From Conidiobolus incongruus B7586 (taxonomy: Eukaryota; Entomophthoromycota; Entomophthoromycetes; Entomophthorales; Conidiobolaceae): a stretch of 11,807 nucleotides of DNA. This document shows, piece after piece, positions 1-9,403 of the stretch. The notes under the pieces are model-generated. The model had not been told where the DNA came from, ran no database searches, and worked only from the letters and a program-made list of their open reading frames with translations. Position 1 is the stretch's first letter. The number at the start of each line of letters is the position of its first letter. The stretch lies in contig JNEM01010231.1 of NCBI GenBank assembly GCA_000697335.1, positions 1 to 11,807 of the forward strand, written 5' to 3'. The position numbers were made by a program, and so were the translations under genes.

Positions 1-525
1 ATTATTAATTATGATTATAAATTATAATAAATAAACTATTCTTATTTAATTTTTAAAAGAAAATCAATTAATAATAAATTATATTATTTTTTAAATAAAA
101 TTATTTTTAATTAATATTTTTAATATTATTAAGGAAACTTATTATTTAGTATAATAATTATAAAATATATGATGTTAAAATAGTAAAAACTTTTAAATCA
201 AAAATAACTAGAAAAAACTATTATATCTAGTATTTTTTTTAGATTATAACCTATATAATTATAATTATTTCAAGTAATTACAAAACAAGTTTATAAAAAA
301 AATTTTACAAAAAAATTTAAAAACTTTTTAAAATATTAAATCTCAATATTTAATAAAAAATGCTATTTTTTAAGTATTAGAACTTTACCAGAAATATAGC
401 AAAAAGTTATTAGAAATAAAAAAAGTATTAAATTTCATATTATATTATTATTTTGATTTATTATATTTTAAAATATTTTTTTTTCAATTACAAAAAATTC
501 CTATTATTTAAATTACAAATTAATA
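1..525 (+). repeat. Left copy of the terminal inverted repeat
   Basis: This stretch aligns with the reverse complement of 11316-11807. Best blocks: 42-58 plus 61-76 against 11745-11777 (33 identical bases with a 2-bp gap), 203-233 against 11583-11613 (27 of 31), 241-267 against 11549-11575 (24 of 27) and 483-525 against 11316-11358 (39 of 43). Similarity stops inward of about 525. The copy is extremely AT-rich (11 G or C in the first 180 bases) and has no coding potential. The family is unknown to me. Confidence 0.8.
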
Positions 526-2717
526 AATATATTAAAAAAGTGATATTGAAAATTAATTTGAATAACCTAATCAAATCAATGTCAATAATTATAATATAGA
601 AGTTAGTTGTTTGCTATTTCAAATTATAATAAAAATCATCAATGGATTTGATAGCCATACTAATAGATAATTTACTTAATGTTTATTAATTAAGTATTAG
701 AGTATTTTAAAAATTAATAACTCAAGATATAACTCATGGTTAAAAAATGGAAATGGAAATTGAAAACTATCTCAAGTTGATTAATCATATAACTATTATA
801 ATCCTTTATATGCTTATTTTTTCTTATTAATGAATTAATAATTAATAAAGAAATTTGATATTTATTGTATTTCAATGGCCTGGCTTTGTAGAGCAGTTCA
901 TTGAATTTTTAACTAATGTGTGCATTTATGTTATTTCATCCTTGTATTAATCATAAAAATTCTGCATTTTTTCGGAACATACTATTATATTTTGAATATT
1001 GCAATAACTATAATTAATATAATATTTAAAATCATATTTAAAAGTTATTTGTTTCAATAATATATAGAAAATATATAGTAAATTTTCATAATGAATCAAT
1101 TATTTTCTCAAATACTAGATTTGAAATACTGTATTTATGAACTTGGATGCGAAAAGGTGATTTAGATGTAATTTTTAAAAAACAATTTTGAAATCTATAA
1201 ATGAAAATATAAATAGTTAATATTGAATCATTGAAGTTTCCAACTATGATTAGATATAATCCGTGTCATTAGCTCTATATTTTCATTCACTTTGAAAAAA
1301 ATGTCTTGTGTTTACTAAATGAGGAAATTGTGACAATATAATTTCATTTTGAAAATGAATTCTTAAAATTTGAATATAAAATGAATTATTATTCACAAAT
1401 CCATGTCACTTTGGTTGATTAAATTATAAATATAAATACTAGTAATCATAATGTTAGAGTAATATTCAATTCAATAATTAATAGTATATTGTGCAGATGT
1501 GGCTATATTTATTAGGCTGACTTTATATAATATAATTTGCTGAAATAGTTAATATGATTATTAAATTGATCTTGAATATACTAACATATTAAATTTGTAA
1601 AAATCGAATGAATTTTTTTATATAAAATAGATTAATTTAATTGAGATCATACAAATTAAAAAAACAAGCTTTCAATATACCAACAAAATATTTATTATTT
1701 GAAGTCATTTCATTTATGTTATAAATTAAATGAATGTTATATTCTACTTGTTTGAATCCATTAATCGTCATCTGGGCGTCAGCAATTTAGAATATATTTA
1801 TTGGTAATTATATAATTTAACATCCTTTTCTAACACGTTATATTTATATTGTTTTAAATATAATACTTGTATATTTTTTGATTTTAAACAAAATAGGTTG
1901 AATATGGTTTAAAATTACATGCAATTAAATTATTTCACTTTTAAACAATATTTTGAAAATTTAAACTTGTGAATAAATTCATATTTGATTATTAACAAAA
2001 GGGATAATAATATAACATTTTATTTCTATCTTGTATGGAATATAAAAATCAAATACCATTTGTGTTGAATATATATATATATATATATAATCATCTGATA
2101 TATTATCACAAAATTCTTTTTATTGCTTTTACAAATTTAATCACAAATCAAGAAAACTATATTCACATAGTGATTTAATAAATCACAATTTTATATTCAA
2201 TTTACAAGTTCAAACTACCAATTAAATTCCATCATCTATTTTGAATATCTCCAATAATACAAAAGCTACTATAATAAAATTATATCAACTTTAATTCTGA
2301 GATTTGGGTAAATACAAATTTTAAAAAATGCAATAAAGCATTTGAATATTAGAGTTATCATTCAAAAATAAATGATAGAATTCATATGGCATTTTGGGCG
2401 TTTTTGTATAAATGGATGGATCAAGATTACATATTATTTATCCATCCTATTACTGAATAAAACCTGAGAATGAAAAAAATATTTTTAAACATATTTAATA
2501 TTCAATAAAGATTTTAAGGTGATTTAATATAACTATAATTATTTAGATTTAATAAACATCTAGATAATCGAGAAAAATATCCAATAAGATTAATTTTTAA
2601 AATAAATACATATTCGATTTAATTCTAAATTTGTTTATATAAATTTGATTCAATTTGTTACTCTCTTTTTTATACGATTTTAATTTTTTAAAGTGAATTA
2701 TTGTCAGTTATTGCAAT
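526..2717. other. AT-rich intergenic DNA upstream of the adaptor gene
   Basis: I see no supportable gene, tRNA or known element in these 2.2 kb. Slightly GC-richer patches occur at about 875-900 and 1765-1790 but have no open frame of note. TATATAAA at 2636-2643 and a pyrimidine-rich stretch at about 2660-2673, followed by the start codon at 2718, could belong to the adaptor promoter; in this composition that is weak evidence. Confidence 0.5.
2069..2089. repeat. (AT)10 microsatellite
   Basis: An uninterrupted AT dinucleotide run of about 21 bp. It is similar in length to the one at 11064-11083, but the two are not at matching distances from the window ends. Confidence 0.9.
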
Positions 2718-5700
2718 ATGACAGGTTAGTCAATGATCAATGATTTATTAAATGCTGTAACTAATCGATATTACTCAGGTCAATCTATGCTCTGTCAAGT
2801 TCACCATGCTTACCAAGCAACCCAACAGGATGAGCTCACGCTCCATGTCAATGACGTTATTAAAGTTACCAATACCGAATTCGACACCTGGTGGGTCGGA
2901 ACGAATATTATCACTGGGGAAGAGGGTTGGTTCCCTTCAAATGTATGAAATTTAATTAAAGTGGTCACTTTTTACTAATAGCTGCTTATTTTAGTTTGTA
3001 ATGGCTTTGAGACCTGTTTCTCAAACTCAAACAGAAGGTAAATAAACAAATTTCCCAAAATATTTGACATATTTATATTTTTTTAGAAGAAAAAGTGATA
3101 GCTGCTTACGATTATATAGCTCAAGCACCTGACGAATTAAACCTAACTAAAGGCGATATTATTATAGTGTTGGAAAAGGAAGAAGGATGGTGGAAAGGTG
3201 AATTGAACGGAAGAGTTGGTGTATTCCCAGCTAATGTAATTTATATTATTTCCTAATATTTCTTAAATTTAATTCGATTTTTAGTTTGTTAATGAATACC
3301 GCCCTCCTCAAAACAAACCACCAAGTTCTGGTAAGTTTTTTATTAGTCAATTTATTTAATATTTAATTGAAATCGTTGAATTTTTCTAGAATTACCTCCC
3401 CAACCTCAGTCTCAAACTCAGCCTCAACAACCTCAAACGCAACTTCCACCACCACCTTCAACCCAAATTGAGACAGAGGATCCAACTAATGTCGAGAAAG
3501 AAATCAAAAAAGGTATATATTCTTTTTCAATATTTTGAAACATTTAATTTTAACAATATTTTTAGATCCTTCACCTTCAATACCCGCTCAGCAATCTCAA
3601 GGTAAAATCTTAGATGAAACTTATTGATATATTTATGTATTCACTTAATAAATTTTAGAGTCAATTCCTGATATTGAACAAAAAGAAACTCATAGTGAAT
3701 CAAAACACCAAGGTAAATTCGTTGTTATAGTTAAAGTTTATTATAACTTACAGTGAAATAGAGCATAGTAAGAAGAAATCCATTTCTGATAGTAATTCTA
3801 CATGAGTTGGCATTTATATCATATTATTTATACATACACTTTTAGAATTAGGAGCTTTTGGTGTTAAGAAAGGAGGCATTGGAGGTTTATTCAGTGGAGG
3901 AGTACCAGGATTAAGAAAAAGTCACTCTAAAAAACATAAAGATCCCGTAGATCATGATCACGTAAATTTTCTTTATATATTTTTTAGCACAACTCTTATT
4001 TTTGTGGACTTTTTAGAAATCAAATATTGATGAGACTGGACACCATGCTGGAGATTCCAATACTGATTATTCTCCACGCCAGCATGAAGAAGTTGTCGCT
4101 CCTTCAGATGCAGTTCGTCCAGTAGATAACAAATCTCAATCTCAACTTTCAAGCATTCCGAGTGATTTAAGCAACAAAGTAGATTTAGATTTGTCTCATG
4201 AAGGTCCTCTGAATATTCTTGGATTGGATCAAAAATCTCAGGAGTTAATAGCTGAAAGCTCAGATATCATTTCCAAAGCTGTTAATGAAATTCCAATTCC
4301 AAAGACATCAAAATCTCTTGATTCTTCGTCTTATAATAAAATTAAACTACCACCAATCCCTTCTCTCACTTCAAAGAGTCAACAAAATATCGATGAAGAA
4401 AATATTAGAGATGAAGAGGCGGAGCAAGTTGAAGATCATAAAGATCAGGATGAAGTTCCAGAACAAAAAGGCACTAGCGATACCACTAAAGCTAGATCTG
4501 CCGACACAATTGAAGCTCCTCCTTTAGTTTTGGGTCGTGTTATTGAAGACTATAGCCCAGAATCATCAGGTGAATTAACTTTAGTAGTGGGTGATGTCAT
4601 TACAATCTTGGAAGAACGAGAAGATACATGGAAAGGTGAGAAAAATGGAATCAAAGGATATTTCCCATCACATGTAAATCCAACAGTATCCTTTAATTGA
4701 ACTATAAAAATTAAATCCTTGATATTAGGTTGTGGAAAAAATTCAAACTGAAACTCAACCAGCTACGAGTGAGGAAGTTCAACCTAAAAAGACAGGTAAT
4801 AAGTACATATTATATTTATAATATTATATTAACTTGAATAATTTTAAGATTTCAAACTGGCTGCATATGGAGTTAAAAAAGGAGGATTGGGAGGATTGTT
4901 TGCAGGAGGAATTCCTGTACCTCGTAAAACTAATTCTTCCGATCAAGTTCCAATCTCTCCTGTGAAACAACCACAAGAAGTAATATTCAATTAATCATAG
5001 CTAACATTTTTCTAAATAATTCAATATTTTAGTCTCAAAATCAATTGCCTATAATGCCCAAGTTGAAACCGGTCCGAAACAGCCAAGTTTCTATTGACAG
5101 AGGATCTCCCACATCCCCATCAAATAGAATACCTAAACCTCCCACTGTTACTTCCAAAATTTCTAGCGATGAGCTTAGTCAATTTTTAGAAGATGAACCT
5201 GGCTCACTTGTTGATTCTGTCATTAGCAAATATAGTCCTAAGTTGGAAGAAGGTATACCATATAATTTTTATAAAATGATTCCATAGTAAAAATTTTTAG
5301 GTCTATCTCAAATATCAGAGTCTGAAGTTCCTCAAAAGCCTACCCCATTTTCTAATATTGAATCGCCTGAAACTTTAGCGGCTCAGGATAGTTTATCCTT
5401 AGTTCCTGAGAATCTTGATTTGCAGAGTAAGGATACAAATGTCAGTCTCGAATCAACTCGACCAGAATCCACCCGTTCAATTGAATCAGTTGATAGATCG
5501 TTTAAGCGAGAAGATTCATTTGAATCTAATAAGAGTCCTCAAGCCGTTCTGAATGAAGAACTCACCTCAAAATTCCCATCTAAGAAAGAAAATTCAAATA
5601 CCACCTCTTCTGCACCTAAATATAATAGATCAGAATCAAGCGAATCCTTTAAGAAAGCTAGAGATTCTTTCCAGAACGAACTTGGATCCAGAATTTCTCA

Positions 5701-7962
5701 ACAAAGTTCATCTCGGTCCCAATCCATCGAAGCACCTTCCAAACGTCAAGATTCCTTCGAGTCATTCAAGAGTGCTAAGAGTCAACAACAAGACGACCAA
5801 AGCTCTAAACTTTCATTGAAAGAAGAATTGACTCAAACTCCACCCGAAGATCTACCCAAAAAGCGCCAAGATTCTATCGACTCAGTCAAGAGTGCTAAGA
5901 ACTTATTCCAAAACGAGCTGAGCTCCAAATTAGCAAATCAAAGAAGCTCCATCCAATCAACAAAATCCATTGATAGGCCATCATTGGATCAAACTACCGA
6001 CGAAACCAGTCGGACTGACGATATCCCAGAGCAAGATCTCACTGAGGCTCAATCTTCAATTCCCCAAGAATCTATCCAATCTGCAGCAGTTCCTGAAACT
6101 CGTCCAAAGAGACAAGAATCATATGAATCTGCTAAAAGTACTACTAACGCATTCCAGGATGAGCTCAATTCTAAACTTTCTGTGAAAAAGAATTCAGCTC
6201 AATTTATTCCTTCGGTTGAAAAAATTCAAATTTCTCAAGGTTCTAATGAATCTAATCAAGATATTGAACATACTTCTGATAATCAAAGTTCTAACCCCAC
6301 ACCTCCAACGTCTGACTCTCAAACAATACCTTCATATGATGAACCTATCCAACGTAGCTATTTTGCTTCTCTTCCTTCACTTGTCCCCACTACCCCACTT
6401 TCTAAGCATGTCCTAGCAATGCCAGTTACGTAAGTTAATTTCGTCCATATATTTAATTTATCAATTCTTACCTTTTGAACAGCCCTACAGAAGTTCAAGG
6501 CTCCAACCCCACAGAAACTCACGCCGCTGATGTTTTGCCTGATTATCATGAAGTAAGTCATATTTATTAAATCAATATAACCAATAATATATAATTATTC
6601 AATTTAGGGAGATCACCCACAACCCGTTAGCGAGAAAACTCCTGAATCATATGGTAATTCTCACTTCTCACAATGTTTATAACGACTCATTGATATATTG
6701 CTTATTAGCTAAATTAGGATATGAAAATGCTGAAGATCCTTCAGATCTTTCTCCACCCCCTATGTATGACGATGAACCTACAACAAGTACCTCCCAAAAT
6801 AATCAAATTCCTTCCGAATCTACCATCCAAAAAATCGATGAACCAGTTGACAACATTCCTACCAATTCTACTTCCAATCCACTCCCATCTCTTCCTGACC
6901 ATGCTAAAATTGAAACTTCTGTTAGCAATTCTGAGCTTGAGTTAAATTATGATATTAAATCAACTGTTATTGATGAAAATCCCGATAATAGAGAGGAATT
7001 GAGTGCTAAAATAAGCACTCAAGATGAAAAGGCTGACCAACTTAAATCTATTGACCAAGAAGTAGTTGATGAAAATGGGGAACAGATTCAAGAAAAAGAA
7101 GTTACCAATACAACTTCTGAAGAGATAGCATCTCAACCACAAGGTTCATCCGAGGAATCAGAAAATAATGAAATTGTTGAACAAGTTTCTAAACCTGAAC
7201 CCGAACCTTCTCCACAGCCCAGTATCCTAGCCACTGCTTCAAGTTCAGATAGTCCCAAATTATCCCACGCTACCAGAGCACGTGCTGGAGGTCGTCGTGC
7301 TGGACGATCCGCAGCACCTCCAAGAACTCCAACGGTATCGCAAACAGAATTACTAATGAAATCTATGGAAAAAGAGGTAAATAATACAATCAATTTCCAT
7401 CGACAATCGATTAATTTGTTTATAGATTCAAGAAGAGAAAGAAACATCACAACGTGAAGCAGCTCCTAAAGAAGAAGCTGCTGAAGCGACATCAGAAGAT
7501 ACTCCCAAAGAAGTCAAGCCTTCTAGCATTAAGGGTCGAATTGCCACTCCATTTGCTGGTCTTACAGGCGGGGCACCTCCTAAACTTCCAACCAACAAGC
7601 CTAAAGCCGTTCTCAACCGCTTCAACCCAGCCAATACAGCACCCGCATCAACCAACTCATCCGAGCTCATGCGCAAACTTGCACAGCGCTCAGGAGCTCC
7701 TGACCACATCAAAGAATCAGCAAGTAGAGAACCCGCTGGCTCCTCAACAAGTGGCCAGCCACTAACCTTACAAGATCGCTTGAAGGAATGGGTCAGAAAA
7801 GAACTCGATGTGGTAAAACAAGACTTCATGGCGCAATTGAACCACGAGCGCGAACTAAGAACTAAATTGGAAGCCCAAGTCAGAGAAATGCAAGCGCTCT
7901 TGGGTATTGAACCATCTACCTCTGATCAAGTTGAAGTGCCAGCAGCTGACGACGCTGAGTAA
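2718..7962 (+). CDS. Multi-exon SH3 adaptor, CD2AP/CIN85-like, with CPI motif
   Basis: Predicted scaffold of cortical actin, 1420 residues. Exons: 2718-2724, 2779-2942, 2995-3037, 3087-3235, 3285-3330, 3390-3512, 3566-3601, 3659-3712, 3846-3961, 4017-4673, 4729-4795, 4849-4979, 5033-5252, 5301-6429, 6483-6552, 6608-6653, 6709-7376, 7426-7962; frame stays open across every junction. Seen in order: SH3-1 (about 6-60, degenerate ALYDY), SH3-2 (74-125, canonical AAYDY, GWWKGE, FPANFV), SH3-3 (416-468, EDY, TWKGE, FPSH), GGLF-type motifs at 213-232 and 495-514, a Ser-rich disordered region with five repeats (673-901), a CPI motif (1204-1223) and a coiled coil (1357-1404). The same order of three SH3, CPI and coiled coil is known in animal CD2AP/CIN85; fungal Aim21 and Bsp1 also bind capping protein. 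Orthology to any of these is inference. Start: ATG 2718 with a 54-bp first intron is preferred; an unspliced ATG at 2733 is possible. Exon boundaries are read by eye, without transcripts. Confidence 0.85.
2725..2778 (+). other. Probable first intron, deciding the start codon
   Basis: The stretch begins GTTAGT, has an AACTAAT branch-like site about 15 bp before its end, and finishes TTACTCAG. Its 54 bp match the usual intron size of this gene. Splicing joins ATGACAG to GTCAATCT and gives the start M-T-G-Q-S directly before SH3-1. Without splicing, an ATG at 2733 reads through to the same frame and adds 15 residues before Gly-Gln-Ser. Both models are in frame; intron signals favour splicing. 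Confidence 0.6.
3860..3919 (+). repeat. GGLFxGGxP motif, copy 1 (WIP/verprolin-like)
   Basis: Residues 213-232 of the adaptor read GVKKGGIGGLFSGG followed by VPGLRK. Mammalian WIP has a similar segment, GLGGLFQAGMPKLR, just after its actin-binding WH2 region, and fungal verprolins have related text. The copy sits in an exon (3846-3961) of phase 1 start and phase 0 end, between SH3-2 and SH3-3. Its binding partner is not known from sequence. Confidence 0.75.
4869..4928 (+). repeat. GGLFxGGxP motif, copy 2
   Basis: Residues 495-514 read GVKKGGLGGLFAGG followed by IPVPRK. They match copy 1 at 15 of 20 positions, with the invariant core GVKKGG, GGLF, GG, P and RK. The exon (4849-4979) again starts in phase 1 and ends in phase 0, and follows SH3-3. 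A looser third echo (AGLTGGAPPKLP) lies at about 7558-7590. Confidence 0.75.
5504..6190 (+). repeat. Five-copy Ser/basic protein repeat in the adaptor
   Basis: Five units of about 26-28 residues align without gaps: 5504-5587, 5621-5704, 5741-5821, 5861-5938 and 6107-6190. The shared pattern is (K/N)R-x-(D/E)-S-x-(D/E)-S-x-K, five variable residues, (F/L)(Q/N)xEL, then xS(K/R) and a hydrophobic residue; unit 3 has lost the FQxEL part. Every unit keeps R-x-x-S, a typical basophilic-kinase target, and the second half looks like a short amphipathic helix. Spacers vary from about 12 to 56 residues. I do not recognise this repeat as a named domain. Confidence 0.75.
7260..7319 (+). other. CPI (capping-protein interaction) motif
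   Basis: Residues 1204-1223 contain L-S-H-A-T-R-A-R followed by the basic run AGGRRAGR and a proline. The published CPI consensus is LxHxTxxRPK, six residues, P, as in CARMIL, CD2AP and CIN85. All four anchors (L1204, H1206, T1208, R1211) are present; the PK pair is replaced by AG. The motif is in a disordered stretch, which is usual for the family. It predicts binding to the capping-protein heterodimer. Confidence 0.7.
7768..7911 (+). other. C-terminal coiled coil of the adaptor
   Basis: Residues 1357-1404 are rich in Leu, Glu, Lys, Arg and Gln, with hydrophobic residues spaced about every three to four positions (L, L, W, L, V, F, L, L, L, V, M, L). Short acidic residues follow to the stop. 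CD2AP and CIN85 also end in a coiled coil used for self-association; the same role here is inference. Confidence 0.65.
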
Positions 7963-8332
7963 TTTAATCGTTTCATATAGTATTAATAAATGCCATTTAT
8001 TTCCATTAACAAATCATTTTCATCAATATTTATAAAATATCATTTAAAGCAATTCTATTATTAATATGCTTATTATAAATCAATAAATTTGAAGATATTT
8101 TTGCTAGATTAATTATTAGCTAACATTATTTGTAAATATTAATGGCATATTTAGGGTGAAATTTTTTAAATTCTCATTAAACTGAAATTCTTGTCAAATT
8201 TATAAAATTAAAATAATTAGATTTTAATGATTAAAAGTAAAATGTTTTTATAAAAATAAAATGATAGAAATGATAGTGAAGTATTAGAAATAAATGATTT
8301 AATTGAAAAATATGAATCTAAAATTCAAATGA
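7963..8332. other. Shared 3' region between convergent genes
   Basis: 370 bp lie between the two stop codons. AATAAA at 7985-7990 and again at 8082-8087 could serve as poly(A) signals for the plus-strand gene. On the minus strand, ATTAAA lies at 8223-8228 and AATAAA at 7996-8001. In DNA this AT-rich such hexamers are expected by chance, so cleavage sites are not fixed. I see no gene here. Confidence 0.4.
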
Positions 8333-9403
8333 TTAAAAAGTTTCTTCTTCGTCATAAGGTAGATAATTAGGATTGGCATATTCATCTTGGTCGCCTTCTG
8401 GGCTAGGTAATTCAAATCCCTCCTAAATTCAAAAATTAATATCTGTCAATTAATAAAAAGTATGAGTATATCTACCTCTGTTGAGTATAATACAGATTGA
8501 ATCTGTTTCAAGAATGAATCGTCCCCATGGCCCATCGCTACTTGCTTTTGGGTAAGAATTTCGATATCTCTGAGTTTATCAAAATAGAAATCGCGTTCGG
8601 ATTTCATCGCGTCAAAGGATGCACTCAATTCCGTAAGCTGGCTAATTAAATTCTCTACTTCACGATTCTGCTGGGGTGTGCGACGAGGGCTTGCAGTTTG
8701 TGATTTCACAGAACCTCCGCCAACTGAGCTGACTCCAGGTCGTGTTTGGCTTGCTGCACTTGGGCCCCTAGAAGCGGGCTTAGCAGGTGCTGGTTTTGGA
8801 GTTTGTCGACTTGTGGGGGCTGGGCGAGCGGAAGGACGAGCTGCAGAGGGACGACCACTAGTTGGAGCGGCACCTCCTGGAGCGGCCTTGCGACGAGCTA
8901 AAGCGTCATAATATTCGCCAGAATGATTAGCTTCCCAAAATTTCTTTATCCATTGAACAAATTCCAGATTGTCTTGCATTTTTAATTTTACTAATTTGTC
9001 AACTGGAATTACCTAAATAAATTAATTAATAAATATGAATATTATTATTGAAGGATTTACTTTATCTATCTTATGCTTAGCGAAGACATTTTGTAAAATT
9101 TTGAAATTATTTAAAAATTCGTGTTCTCCTTTGGCATCGAACTTGACTCTATTTAAAGGAACATCACCTGAATAAAATTTATTAAATAAATATCTTGAAA
9201 TACTAAAAAACTATTTACCGTATATAGAATCTAAAATTTGACAGTAGGGAGCCCCTAAAAAAATTATCAATATTAGAATATTTGTTTAATATTATATAAG
9301 TTCAAGTCAATATATTACCTGTACCACATTCTTCAATTTTATTAAGACTTAAATGACATAATTCATTAATCCACTTTAATAATTCACCACGACTTTCTCC
9401 CAT
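8333..9403 (-). CDS. EB1: EB1/Bim1/Mal3 microtubule plus-end tracking protein
   Basis: End-binding protein that tracks growing microtubule plus ends and recruits partners. On the minus strand the exons are 9403-9319, 9254-9219, 9167-9061, 9012-8476 and 8422-8333, giving 284 residues, close to human EB1 (268) and shorter than yeast Bim1 (344). Introns are 64, 51, 48 and 53 bp. Residues 1-115 form the calponin-homology domain: start [12 protein letters not shown], then [27 protein letters not shown] and YDALARR. Residues 118-192 are an Ala/Pro/Ser/Arg linker, basic and likely microtubule-binding. Residues 193-255 are the EB-homology dimer domain with the hallmark ERDFYF and KLRDIE (215-226). 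The tail is acidic and ends EEETF rather than the usual EEY. The start ATG at 9403 matches the family's N terminus. It converges on the adaptor gene. Confidence 0.95.
8665..8889 (-). other. GC-rich Ala/Pro/Arg linker of EB1
   Basis: By hand count, positions 8701-8880 have 108 G or C in 180 bases (60%), against about 2-10% in the first 180 bases of the window. Codons here favour GC-ending Ala, Pro, Arg and Gly, unlike the AT-ending choices of the CH-domain exons. The stretch is low-complexity and part of the same open exon, so it is host coding sequence with local bias and not an insertion. Confidence 0.7.

Noticed and set aside
1-180. Telomere or centromere sequence at the window ends
   Set aside because: No short G-rich tandem repeat is present at either end, only diverged AT-rich repeat sequence.
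879-920. Apparent similarity between this patch and 10921-10960 (both start CCTGGC and contain TCATT)
   Set aside because: The alignment needs several gaps and becomes ambiguous after six to nine bases; it does not exceed what I would expect by chance.
3962-3987. Earlier splice acceptor at 3987 for the SH3-3 exon
   Set aside because: It would shift the frame; the acceptor at 4016 keeps the long open frame leading into SH3-3.
4285-4527. Second-frame open stretch inside the large adaptor exon
   Set aside because: The overlapping frame carries SH3-3 and joins correctly to the neighbouring exons; this one has no domain and no splice partners.
7133-7450. Minus-strand open frame of 105 codons
   Set aside because: Opposite the CPI-bearing exon and crossing a supported intron; no family resemblance.
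7428-7829. Minus-strand open frame of 133 codons
   Set aside because: It lies fully opposite the well-supported last exon of the adaptor, has no recognisable domain, and is a shadow of that exon's codon bias.
8678-8911. Plus-strand open frame of 77 codons rich in Gly, Ala and Arg
   Set aside because: It is the antisense of the GC-rich EB1 linker, where stop codons are rare for reasons of composition alone.
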